Of a stretch of 61,465 bases of DNA, positions 34,952 to 44,100 are shown piece by piece. Position 1 is the stretch's first letter. Each line of letters opens with the position of its first letter. Where the stretch lies: NCBI GenBank assembly GCA_020628645.1, contig JAHDES010000036.1, positions 1-61,465 on the forward strand, written 5' to 3'. Source of the DNA: Saprospiraceae bacterium (GTDB taxonomy: Bacteria; Bacteroidota; Bacteroidia; Chitinophagales; Saprospiraceae). The translations under genes were made by a program, and so were the position numbers. The notes beneath the pieces are model-generated. The model was not told the DNA's origin, made no database searches, and saw nothing but the letters and a program-made list of their open reading frames with translations.

Positions 34952-34985
34952 TCCTGCTGCGAAGGAGGGAGAATCGACAGCAGGA
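34952..34985 (-). terminator. Terminator between the T9SS and CBS genes
   Basis: TCCTGCTG (34952-34959) pairs with CAGCAGGA (34978-34985). On the minus strand it is followed by TTTTTTATTTG, so it fits as the CBS-gene terminator; for the plus strand the downstream T-tract is weak. Confidence 0.7.
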
Positions 34986-35035
34986 ACTTATAATACATTT
35001 GGGTATTACAAAGTGGAGGAAATTGGAATATTGTG

Positions 35036-35482
35036 CTAATTCGTCATGGTGGCTCTTCTAGGAGCAGTATAGGTTTTTTGGAGCCACCAGCTATTAGGAT
35101 ATTCTTTGTTATAACTATATTTTAAAAGATCAAATGAAGTAACTATCCCCATTAATTTTCCATCTTTTACGATAGGAATAGCGTTAAACAAATTTTCTAA
35201 AAGTAATTCTACAGCAGTGCCTACTTTTGCACTCGGATCAAGAGTAGCTACTCGGCACGTCATTACATCGGCAACGCTAGTAGCATAAAAATTAATCCCT
35301 GAATTTTTTATTCGATACAGATCATGTGTGGTTAATAGTCCTTTCAGCATACCTTTTTCAGTAATAGGAAGGTGGTGTGTACGCTGATGAAGCAGAATTT
35401 GTTCAGCTTTAGTGAGTTTATCACCTACATCTAAAGTGGTCAAATCAGTGCTCATGATAGTAGAAACGGCTTCATTCATCAT
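35036..35482 (-). CDS. CBS-domain-pair protein
   Basis: 148 residues. Two CBS domains: about 9-60 (MSTDLTTLDVGDKLTKAEQI, HLPITEKGMLKGLLTTHDLY) and about 72-125 (VADVMTCRVATLDPSAKVGT, AIPIVKDGKLMGIVTSFDLL). Stand-alone CBS pairs usually bind adenine nucleotides and act as regulators or sensors. The C-terminal tail (SYNKEYPNSWWLQKTYTAPRR) is not part of a CBS domain. It is a single gene, without a visible effector partner next to it. Confidence 0.88.
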   Translation of the reverse strand: MMNEAVSTIMSTDLTTLDVGDKLTKAEQILLHQRTHHLPITEKGMLKGLLTTHDLYRIKNSGINFYATSVADVMTCRVATLDPSAKVGTAVELLLENLFNAIPIVKDGKLMGIVTSFDLLKYSYNKEYPNSWWLQKTYTAPRRATMTN

Positions 35483-35782
35483 AGGTAATGGGATTTGATT
35501 GGTTAAACGATATTTTAAATATACTGTAAAAAGAATAAAATAACAAATAAAATACTGTTTTTATTCCAAATAATAAAAGATGAAACCGAAAATATACTAC
35601 TATATAAAATAAATGCAAGAAACATTGTGATTGGCTAATTAAATCAATGGAACTATTTTTATCTTTTTTGAGGTTAATATAATGTAAAGCAGCCGATAAT
35701 AAATATTTAATTCTAATATTTACTCGCTTTGCATATTTATATTTCTTATTTTTAAGAAAAATACCTTAAAAAATTTTGTGTC
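35483..35782. other. Divergent intergenic region
   Basis: 300 AT-rich bases between the CBS gene and the YkuK-like gene. No gene and no exact promoter box is visible; CTCGCTTTGCAT (35722-35733) approaches the -7 pattern with one mismatch. Confidence 0.35.
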
Positions 35783-36262
35783 ATGCACCAAAAAAAATGG
35801 AGAAGACTAAATGGACAAGCCATTGAACTACCAATTTTAGATGCCGTAGAAAAGACGCTGGAGCGAGAAATTAATGACGGATATAAATTGAAAGTTTGTA
35901 TTGGTACAGATTCTCAAGTACGCGGAAAAGTAGTGGAGTTTGCAACGGTAATTGTTTTCTTACGCGAGAAAAAAGGCGGATTTATGTACATCTGCAACGA
36001 CAAGATGGAAAAGAAAATGAGTATTCGTGAACGAATGATTCTTGAAGTGGGCAAATCTGTAGAAATCGCATATCATCTTTGTGATCTATTAGATTTATAC
36101 GATGTTGCACTTGAAGTACATGCAGATATTAATACTGATCCGCATTTTCAATCAAATACGGCACTTCGAGAAGCCATGGGCTATATCCTTGGAATGGGCT
36201 TTGTTTTCAAAGCCAAGCCAGATGCCTTTGCCTCTTCTTCTTGTGCAGATAAAGTCGTATAA
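35783..36262 (+). CDS. YkuK/DUF458-type RNase H-fold protein
   Basis: 159 residues. The family core is present: LKVCIGTDSQVRGKVVEFAT (about 35-54), including the DSQ motif at which a first acidic residue would sit, then EIAYHLCDLLDLYDVALEVH with ADINTDPHFQSNTALREAMG (about 115-134), and the small C-terminal KPDAFASSSCADKVV with the last Asp. These proteins have an RNase H-like fold with no proven activity. Acidic residues corresponding to the D...E...D triad are suggested by D43, the D/E of DLYDVALEVHAD and D158, but I cannot align them. The gene ends in a strong terminator 114 bp downstream. Confidence 0.82.
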   Translation: MHQKKWRRLNGQAIELPILDAVEKTLEREINDGYKLKVCIGTDSQVRGKVVEFATVIVFLREKKGGFMYICNDKMEKKMSIRERMILEVGKSVEIAYHLCDLLDLYDVALEVHADINTDPHFQSNTALREAMGYILGMGFVFKAKPDAFASSSCADKVV

Positions 36263-36304
36263 ACTAAGGATTTAAAAATGATTTATTATCTTTAAACTTA
36301 TAAA

Positions 36305-36351
36305 GGTAATGAGACCTAAAAAATTACGGGGTGTAATTTTGTTTCATTACC
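36305..36351 (+). ncRNA. Nested hairpin in the 3' region of the YkuK-like gene (candidate structured RNA)
   Basis: An outer 8-bp stem (GGTAATGA at 36305-36312 with TCATTACC at 36344-36351) encloses an inner 8-bp stem (36320-36327 with 36333-36340, loop GGGGT). It is followed 24 bases later by a terminator hairpin. The two could be part of one 3' UTR-derived RNA or simply transcript-end protection. Only the fold is visible; there is no known RNA family. Confidence 0.35.
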
Positions 36352-36375
36352 ATAAGCCTGTAATTTAAACAAATT

Positions 36376-36418
36376 CGGGTTAGAATAAGTCTTCTTATTT
36401 TAGCCCGTTTTCATTTTT
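36376..36418 (+). terminator. Strong intrinsic terminator after the YkuK-like gene
   Basis: 14-bp stem (36376-36389 with 36394-36407, two wobble pairs), loop TCTT, followed by TTTTCATTTTT. A good rho-independent terminator for the plus strand. Confidence 0.85.
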
Positions 36419-36571
36419 GTATTAAAAATAACCTAAGTTGCGGATGATTTAAGGTTCGTAAGGAGAATTTTGAGAAAAACAGCCTAAAAGGCAAGTTTTT
36501 AATCAAAATATGACGCATGAAGCTTAATAATGAATTATCAGCAACTTGAATTAAAAATATTACATTTAAAG

Positions 36572-37183
36572 ATGATCTTAGAAATTCATCCTGAAAACCC
36601 ATCTCCTCGAAAAATTAAACAAGTGGTTGGCATCCTTGAAAAAGGCGGAGTTATCATTTATCCAACTGATACTGTTTACGGTATTGGGTGTGATATATTT
36701 AATCAAAAAGCTGTTGACAAAGTCTGTCGTATCCGAAAAATAAATCCTGCCAAAGCAAATTTAACATTCATTTGTAGTGATATTAGTCAACTCGCTGCAT
36801 ACGCCAAACAAATAGATAATACCATTTTTAAACTCCTTAAACGAAATCTTCCAGGTCCATTTACTTTTATCTTGAATGCCAATAATAGCGTTCCAAAACT
36901 TTTTAAAAATCGGAAAAAAACCATTGGTATTCGTATTCCAGATCATCCTATTCCTCTTGCTATCATCAATGAATTGGATCGTCCTATCTTGTCACTTTCC
37001 CTTAAATCGGATGACGAAATCCTAGAATATGTAAGCGAACCTTGGGAAATTTATGAAGACTTTCAGCATGAAGTAAATCTTGTAATTGATGGCGGTACAG
37101 GATCAAATGTACCTTCTACTATAGTGGATTGTACTTCAGGAGAAGTTGAAATTATTCGAGAAGGAAAAGGAGAGTTGGTATAA
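36572..37183 (+). CDS. Sua5/YciO/YrdC-family L-threonylcarbamoyladenylate synthase
   Basis: 203 residues from the ATG at 36572. The open frame begins at 36530, but MILEIHPENPSPRKIKQVVG is the usual start in Bacteroidota, so the extra 14 residues are probably not translated. Family motifs are GGVIIYPTDTVYGIGCDIF (about 25-43) and RKINPAKANLTFIC, then IGIRIPDHPIPLAIINEL and PSTIVDCT. It makes the threonylcarbamoyl-AMP used by the TsaD complex for t6A in tRNA. The shorter form without the Sua5 C-terminal domain fits the YrdC/YciO type; YciO-like members may have another role. Confidence 0.87.
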   Translation: MILEIHPENPSPRKIKQVVGILEKGGVIIYPTDTVYGIGCDIFNQKAVDKVCRIRKINPAKANLTFICSDISQLAAYAKQIDNTIFKLLKRNLPGPFTFILNANNSVPKLFKNRKKTIGIRIPDHPIPLAIINELDRPILSLSLKSDDEILEYVSEPWEIYEDFQHEVNLVIDGGTGSNVPSTIVDCTSGEVEIIREGKGELV

Positions 37184-37338
37184 ACTCAAATATTAAAAAA
37201 TAATACATACTCTTTTTTAGTTTTATTTTCCATATTTAAATTACTTGTCTTTAAGATAGAACCTTTTGTCGATTTTTGTCTTTATACTATGGTTAAACAA
37301 GATAAGTTTGACTCAAAATTGGATAAAATCAACTCGAC

Positions 37339-39843
37339 ATGAAAAAAAATCTACTCTTTTTCTTAGCTTTTTTATGGACCATAAGCTTATCGGCACAATT
37401 TGGTGGCGGACAAGGTGGCGGAGGTGGTAATTGGGGAGGAAATACAAAAACGACTATCAAAGGAAAAATTACAGGACAACTCATTGATGAAGAAACCAAA
37501 GAACCCATCGAATTTGCAACAGCTATTCTGTTAGATAGTGATTTTGGTAAAGAAATTCAAGGCGTTTTGACCGATGAAAAAGGACGTTTTAGTCTTGTTG
37601 ATGTCGTGAAAGGTACTTATGATGTCCAGCTTTCTATCATGGGATATGAAGATAAAGTCATCAAAAAAATTAAGCTCTCGCCAGAAAAACCTGATGAGGA
37701 TTTAGAAGTAATCACCATTGCAGAACAAGCCATACAAATTGAAGGAGCAGAAGTCACCGCCGAAGCTTCACTCATCGAAAATCGAATTGATAAAATCGTC
37801 TTCAATGCAGAAAAAGATGCAACCAATGTAGGCGGAAATGCAGCAGATGTATTACGTAAAGTACCCCTTTTATCGGTTGATTTAGAAGGAAATGTGACCC
37901 TTCGTGGTTCTCAAAATATTCGTATTCTTTTGAATGGTAAAACCTCTGGCTTGTTTGCAAATAGTGTGGCAGATGCCCTCAAAGCCATTCCTGCGGAACA
38001 GATTAAAAAAGTGGAAGTTATCACCACTCCAACCGCAAAATATGATGGAGAAGGAAGTGCTGGAATCGTAAATATCATCACTAAAAAGAAAACCGTTGAA
38101 GGCTTTAGTGGTTCTATAAATTCATCCATTGGAACCCGCCAAAATAATGCAGGTTTGAGTATTAATGCTGCCAAAGGTCGTTTTGGGTTTAATGCTGGCG
38201 GATATACTTTTTTCTCTTGGCCTAGAGACGGAACCTATAATTTTTATCGAGAAGATTATTTGTCAGATGGCTCTATTCGGGTATTGGATCAAGGAGGCGT
38301 TTATTCCAATAATATTATTGGATACAGTGGAAATGCAGGGGCATTTTATGATTTCAATGCTTATAATAGTATTAACATGAGCCTACGCGCCAATGGGTTT
38401 AATAATTTTAGAGATGGTGTAACAACTGTAGCTTTCAATGATCCTTTATTTAACATCAATCAATTATTTGATCGAAATACAAATGGAAAAACCCTAAATA
38501 ATGGTTTGGATTGGACTACTGATTATAAAAAGACCTTTAAAAAACCAGAACAAGAATTCACGCTTGCGTTTCAACTAAATACCAATCTTTCCGACCAAGA
38601 TGATGAAAAACAACAAGCCTTAGATGATGCTTTATTGCGACAAGAACAAATGAATACCAATGATGGACGTAATTATGAATATACTATACAAACCGATTAT
38701 GTGCATCCATTTAGTAAAAAAGCCAAATTAGAAATTGGTGCGAAAGGCGTTTTAAGACGAATCAATAGTGATTATAGTTTGCAAGATTATGACTTTTCCT
38801 TACAGCAATTTGTCGTCAATTCTCTTGCGACGGACATCTTCACTTATGACCAAGATGTGTATGCTGGATATGCTTCCATGACCTTCTCGTTGGACAAAGA
38901 AGACAAATGGGGCGCTGTAGCAGGCGCGCGTTATGAGAATACGGCTATTAGTGGAGAATTCAATAGTGGAGATACAGCACCTTTCGAGAATAGTTATGAT
39001 AATATTCTACCTAGTTTTATTTTAACACGAAAATTAAAGGGATTCTCTTCGATCAAATTGAGTTATACCAAGCGAATTCAACGCCCCAGTTTGTTTTATG
39101 TTAATCCATTTACCAATAATACTGACGAGCGCAATATTGTTTATGGAAATCCTTTCTTAAATCCTGAAATTACCCAAAAATATGAAGTGAATTACAATAC
39201 TTTTGTCAAAGGCGTTGTCTTCAATGCGTCTTTGTATTATAATCTCACCGAAGATGTTATTGAGAGTTTCTTAACGGTAGATGACGCAGGTGTTTCACAG
39301 ACGAGTTTCCAAAATATTGGGACGAATAATTCCTATGGATTTAATTTCTTTACCTCTTTCACTTTATTTAAAAAGTGGACGATTCGAGGAAATGTAGATG
39401 TTTTCACCTATGATGTTTCTGGAAATTTGAATGGAGAATCGCTTAGTCGCCAGACCATGAACTGGAATGGATTTTTGAGTTCTTCTTATGATTTTGGAAA
39501 GGGATTAAAAGCAGAAGCTTTTGGTTTTTATCGTTCTCCACGTTTAACCGTTCAAGGATCAACGCCTACTTTTTCGATGATTAGTTTTGGAGCTTCCAAA
39601 GAATTATTTGACAAACGTGCTAGTTTAGGGATTAGCATTATTGAGCCTTTCCAACGAGATAAAAGTTTTCCATCGACTTTAGAAGGCCCAGGTTTTTACC
39701 AAATTAGTGATTTTACCATTCCGTTTCGATCTTTTGGTATAAAATTTAGCTATCGTTTTGGAAAATTAGATTTCAAAGGCGGAAAACGAAATAGCAAGAT
39801 TAGAAATGACGACCAAAAAGAAGGAGAAGGGAGTCAGTTTTAA
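37339..39843 (+). CDS. Outer-membrane beta-barrel receptor (TonB-dependent-like, carboxypeptidase-regulatory-like N-terminus)
   Basis: 834 residues. A signal peptide ends at about residue 20 (TISLSAQ), followed by a Gly-rich stretch (FGGGQGGGGGNWGGN), then a carboxypeptidase-regulatory-like domain (about 40-115: GQLIDEETKEPIEFATAILL, IQGVLTDEKGRFSLVDVVKG), a plug-like part (about 135-255: GGNAADVLRKVPLLSVDLEG, AEQIKKVEVITTPTAKYDGE) and a barrel of about 560 residues. This architecture is the OMP_b-brl_3 group, in which the plug is present but TonB dependence is not proven. It has no obvious lipoprotein partner. The C-terminal 20 residues are charged (SKIRNDDQKEGEG), after the last strand FKFSYRFGK. 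Confidence 0.88.
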   Translation: MKKNLLFFLAFLWTISLSAQFGGGQGGGGGNWGGNTKTTIKGKITGQLIDEETKEPIEFATAILLDSDFGKEIQGVLTDEKGRFSLVDVVKGTYDVQLSIMGYEDKVIKKIKLSPEKPDEDLEVITIAEQAIQIEGAEVTAEASLIENRIDKIVFNAEKDATNVGGNAADVLRKVPLLSVDLEGNVTLRGSQNIRILLNGKTSGLFANSVADALKAIPAEQIKKVEVITTPTAKYDGEGSAGIVNIITKKKTVEGFSGSINSSIGTRQNNAGLSINAAKGRFGFNAGGYTFFSWPRDGTYNFYREDYLSDGSIRVLDQGGVYSNNIIGYSGNAGAFYDFNAYNSINMSLRANGFNNFRDGVTTVAFNDPLFNINQLFDRNTNGKTLNNGLDWTTDYKKTFKKPEQEFTLAFQLNTNLSDQDDEKQQALDDALLRQEQMNTNDGRNYEYTIQTDYVHPFSKKAKLEIGAKGVLRRINSDYSLQDYDFSLQQFVVNSLATDIFTYDQDVYAGYASMTFSLDKEDKWGAVAGARYENTAISGEFNSGDTAPFENSYDNILPSFILTRKLKGFSSIKLSYTKRIQRPSLFYVNPFTNNTDERNIVYGNPFLNPEITQKYEVNYNTFVKGVVFNASLYYNLTEDVIESFLTVDDAGVSQTSFQNIGTNNSYGFNFFTSFTLFKKWTIRGNVDVFTYDVSGNLNGESLSRQTMNWNGFLSSSYDFGKGLKAEAFGFYRSPRLTVQGSTPTFSMISFGASKELFDKRASLGISIIEPFQRDKSFPSTLEGPGFYQISDFTIPFRSFGIKFSYRFGKLDFKGGKRNSKIRNDDQKEGEGSQF

Positions 39844-39863
39844 TGAAAGAATCAATTTACAAG

Positions 39864-39900
39864 CTAATCATAGGACGATTCTGAATCGTCCCATGATTAG
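39864..39900 (+). terminator. Perfect-looking 17-bp hairpin after the receptor gene
   Basis: CTAATCATAGGACGATT (39864-39880) pairs with 39884-39900 with one A-C mismatch and a 3-base loop. It sits 20 bp after the stop. No U-tract follows on either strand, so it may protect the mRNA end or be a factor-dependent terminator. Confidence 0.6.
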
Positions 39901-40007
39901 TATTATCATCTATTTATGTGTCCAAAAGATGAGGCATGATGATTTCATTTTTTAAAATTTGGAATGCTTTTTTCCGTTTTACAAAAAGATAGTTTATCCT
40001 TTAAAAT

Positions 40008-41012
40008 ATGAATCGTCGAATGCCAAAGAATAAGACATTACTGTTTCAATATTTATTTCTTTTATTATTCCTTTGTTTGGGAATTACCGCTTGTTTACCC
40101 ACTAATACTCTAGCTTTAAGAACCATTTATGGAAACGATCAATATTATCATTTATATAAAGATAAATTAGAGGAAGGCGCGACATTAGTCTATGCAGATA
40201 AATATTCCTGTATCGAACAAACCAAAGATGGATTGTATGTTTACAAATATTATAGTCGAGAAGGAAAACGAGAATTGTTGAGTTATGATACGTATACCAC
40301 CAAACGATTAACTCGAAAAACGGGCGCATCGAAAAGTTGGACATTAACAGGCTTTTTATTAGAAGAAGGCAATTATCAGAATAATTTACGAGAAGGAACA
40401 TGGAACTATTATCATCATGGATCAAGCACTTTGATGCGAAAATGTACCTATCAAGAAGGGCAATTGAATGGACAAGAATTCAACTATTTTGAAAATGGAG
40501 ATTTATCAAGTGAATATACTTATGTTGATGGTAAAAAGAATGGTGTATTTGTCTCCTATAATGAAGATGGTTCGATCAAAGAACAAGGAGAATATCAAGA
40601 CGATGTATTTGTAGGCGTACGAAAAGTGGAGGAAATTCTTTCTGATACCATAATCACAGTGGTTGAAAATATGCCTTATCTCATAAGTTGTGAAAATGAA
40701 CCCACCCCCGAAGACATAAAAAAATGTACCGATAAAACTTTTCTTACTGAGATTTATCAAAATCTATTTTATCCTCCTCTTGCTCGTGAAAATGGTATCG
40801 AAGGAATGAATGTTATTCAATATACCATTGATGAAAAAGGACGAATCCGTAATCCTACTATGATTCGACATATTGGAAGCGGTTGCGACCAAGCTACCTT
40901 ATGGGCTTTAAAACGATTGTGTGAAATGGAACCACTCTATAAACCTGGGCTACAAAGAGGAAAACCAGTTAAAGTGCTTTTTAAACTTCCCTTGAAATTC
41001 AGATTAGTCTAA
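40008..41012 (+). CDS. MORN-repeat lipoprotein with TonB C-terminal domain
   Basis: 334 residues. The start has a lipoprotein signal with lipobox GITAC (ATGs at codons 1 and 5, 40008 and 40020; I keep the first). A run of MORN-like repeats covers about 115-210: NLREGTWNYYHHGSSTLMRK, GQLNGQEFNYFENGDLSSEY, GKKNGVFVSYNEDGSIKEQG. The last 90 residues form a TonB C-terminal-type fold (about 245-334: FYPPLARENGIEGMNVIQYT, IDEKGRIRNPTMIRHIGSGC, KPGLQRGKPVKVLFKLPLKF). The same combination occurs in Bacteroidota as energy-transducer family proteins, but the lipid anchor and lack of an N-terminal TM leave true TonB function unproven. It is downstream of the receptor. Confidence 0.82.
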   Translation: MNRRMPKNKTLLFQYLFLLLFLCLGITACLPTNTLALRTIYGNDQYYHLYKDKLEEGATLVYADKYSCIEQTKDGLYVYKYYSREGKRELLSYDTYTTKRLTRKTGASKSWTLTGFLLEEGNYQNNLREGTWNYYHHGSSTLMRKCTYQEGQLNGQEFNYFENGDLSSEYTYVDGKKNGVFVSYNEDGSIKEQGEYQDDVFVGVRKVEEILSDTIITVVENMPYLISCENEPTPEDIKKCTDKTFLTEIYQNLFYPPLARENGIEGMNVIQYTIDEKGRIRNPTMIRHIGSGCDQATLWALKRLCEMEPLYKPGLQRGKPVKVLFKLPLKFRLV

Positions 41013-41037
41013 GGAGAAGAACTATATTGATGGTCTA

Positions 41038-41065
41038 TGTGAACTGTGTTTTTATGTGGTTCACA
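41038..41065 (+). terminator. Weak hairpin after the MORN/TonB-C gene
   Basis: TGTGAAC (41038-41044) pairs with GTTCACA (41059-41065) around a T-rich loop, 26 bp after the stop; no U-tract follows, so the call is tentative. Confidence 0.35.
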
Positions 41066-41082
41066 ATTAGTAAGCCCTTCTT

Positions 41083-41113
41083 TTTGTGACAAAGCTAAGA
41101 TTTTGTACCTTTA
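41083..41113 (+). promoter_or_regulatory. Candidate Bacteroidota promoter for the 1451-residue T9SS gene
   Basis: TTTG (41083-41086), a 19-base spacer and TACCTTTA (41106-41113) match the -33/-7 pattern TTTG-N19-TAnnTTTG with the final G changed to A. It would start transcription about 70 bases before the ATG at 41192. Confidence 0.45.
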
Positions 41114-41191
41114 TTATTTGAAATTATAACCCATGAAATAGTATCATAACACCACCCCAAAAACCTAGTCAAGTAAAATAGACTTGATAGA

Positions 41192-44100
41192 ATGACAAAT
41201 GTTTTGGATACTATGAGTAAAACGGTTTTGAAAAGCATTTTTTTTCTTTTCGTTAGTTCCCTTTTTTTAGCTTGGACAACAAAAGAAAAACCAGCAAATT
41301 ATACCCTCAAGAATAGTCCTGCACTCTCTTGTAATGCCCTTTCTATTGCTTCCTTTTCAACCTGTGATTTAGCCTTCCCTATACCAGATAATAACTGCCC
41401 TTCTTCCGTTAATTTTTCTATTCCAATTACTACAATAGGAACACGTCTAGATACAGATATTCGTCTTCGTGCTATTTCGATTATTATAGATCATCCTTGG
41501 GAACAAGATTTGACAATTGCATTAGTCGCTCCTGATGGAAATCGCATTGAATTAGCCTCGAATATTGGAGGAGCAGCAGTTGATCCGCCTTATGGAAAGT
41601 ACGAAATGGGCGATTGTAGCCAAACATCTAATTTTGTTCACCCAGATTATTGCTTCAATACAACTACTATTTCTGATCCATCATTAAATACATTTATCGG
41701 AGATTTTTATCCAGTTGAATCTTTTAATAATTTGACTGGAATTGATCCCAATGGCACGTGGCAACTTGAAATTTGTGATGATGCAGCTGCCCATACAGGT
41801 ACTTTAGAATTCGTAGAACTTCAGTTTGAAGAACTCATTTGTGATGCGCCATCTAATTTTACATTAATAAATAATAATACCTTTTCTACTACTTTTGCTT
41901 GGAACAAACCACAAGGAGGTACATTGTCCGAAATTGAAATTTTAGAAGTGGGAATGTCGCAGGGAAGTGGTCAATTTATCCAAACAACTGCATCGACCTA
42001 TACTTTTTCTACATTAGAAACGGGAGTGGATTATGTGGCTTATATTCGAGAAGAATGCCCTTCAGGTGGTTTTTCACCCTGGACTTGTCCTCTTTATTTT
42101 AATTTAAGTTGTACAACCCAATCTCCCAGTATACAAGAAAATTTTGATCTAGCGATTCCTTGTACAGATGCTTGTTCTTCTACTTGTTTTATAAATTCTA
42201 ATTGGAAAAATGAATCTGAGGAAGGCATGAATTGGTTGGTGCAAACAGCTTCATCTCATCCTCAAACTGGACCTGAATCAGATGTTTCTGGAAATGGAAA
42301 TTATCTTGCTATCAAAACGAATCCAAATACCTGTTATAATAAAGCGGCTATTTTAACGTCCAATTGTATGGAGATTCAAGCTCCTTTAAGTGGCTGTCAT
42401 TTTAGGTTCAATTATCATATGCAAGGTTATGGAATTGGAGATTTAACCGTAGAAATAAAAGTAGAAAATCAACTGAATTGGACATCCATTTGGACAAAAT
42501 CAAGCAATCAAGGCTCGACTTGGCGAACGGCGAATCTTGATTTAAATGCTTATCACGGAAAAACGGTTCAATTTCGATTTATAGCATCAAGTACTAACCA
42601 TCCTACAGGTGAAATTGCGATAGATGAGCTTCAATTTTTTGGCCCTAGCTATCTTGGTTTTCCCAATAACACTTATTTTAAAGATAATGATGGAGATGGA
42701 TTTGGTGATGCTAATGATCTACTGACTTCTTGTTCTTCCATGCCTCCTTCAAATTATGTTGCCAATAATTTAGATTGTGATGATAACAATGCAGCTATTC
42801 ATCCAGATCAAACAGAAATTTATTGTAATGGAATAGACGAAAATTGCAATGGTTTAGTAGATGATGCTCTTTTGCCAAATCCAATTGTTCCCTCTGCTTT
42901 TTATAGTTGTGAAGAGCAGACAACTAGTTTAAATACCTTATCTTCTCCTGTGGGAGAATATGTTTGGTTTGAAGATTTAACAAGTTCAACTATTTTAGCA
43001 TCTGGGCAAACGATACAAAGTACGCCTGTTTTTCAAAATGATACCTTTTATGTAGAAGATCGAATTAGTATAGATGCAGGTTTACGAATTACAGAAATCC
43101 AATTTGGTTCGACAAGCGCAGCTATAGAGCTTCAAAATTTAGGTTCTATGCGCGATTATTCCAATTGGAAAGTAGTGCTGAGTGATGCCAATCGTTTTGC
43201 TGGAAATATCAATGATTATAATCCTATCTTTTGGGAATTGGGCATTTTTCAAGCCAATGAACTACAAACAAGAGATGCCCTATCTTGGGGACAAAATTTT
43301 CTCTGGTTTGCGGCATTAGAAGGATGGGTTTTATTAATAGATGAAAATGATGTTATTCAAGATGCCATTTTCTGGAATTGGACAGATTCAACAATTGATA
43401 CATTTTCACCTACTATAAATGGTATTTCCTATACCAAATCAAATCTTCCTTGGAATGGAAATGGAGCAACTCCATGTAATGGGCAAAATTTATTGCTTTC
43501 AGGAAATAATGAGACCAATTCTCAGGCAGATTATAATTGTGCCATTAATGATTTTAATCAAGCCAATTCAAACCTTGATTTCAGTCGCATTTGTTCAAGT
43601 GAGCGCGTTCCAGTTTTTATAAATATCTATTCAAGTCCTACTATAACACCTCAAACGGCAATAGATGATTGTGGTACTGGTTTTGGTTCAATCTTTTTAA
43701 GTATTGATGGGGGACAAGCTCCTTATAATATCGCTTGGAACAATGGCACTTTCACTCAAAATTTAATTGATGTGCCTTATGATAACTACATTCCTACAGT
43801 CACAGATGCGAATGGATGTACAGCTACATTATCATTTGGTGTAGACTTAGTGGGGCCAAGTAGTGTCTTTGAAGTTAGTGTTATTGATTTTCAATCGCCT
43901 ACTTGTTATGAAGCCGCGGACGGACAAATGATGGTGGAAGTCAGTGGAGGAACACCTCCTTATCAGTACAATTGGCGCGCTGGTTATGAACGCGATTTAG
44001 TGAGTACAACAGATGAATTGACAATTTTAAATGGAGGAATACATGACGTTACAGTTACAGATGCTAATGGATGTGTCGTTATTTCTAATGTAATAGAATT

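Noticed and set aside
36530-36571. Longer start for the Sua5-like gene at 36530
   Set aside because: The conserved N-terminus begins at the ATG at 36572.
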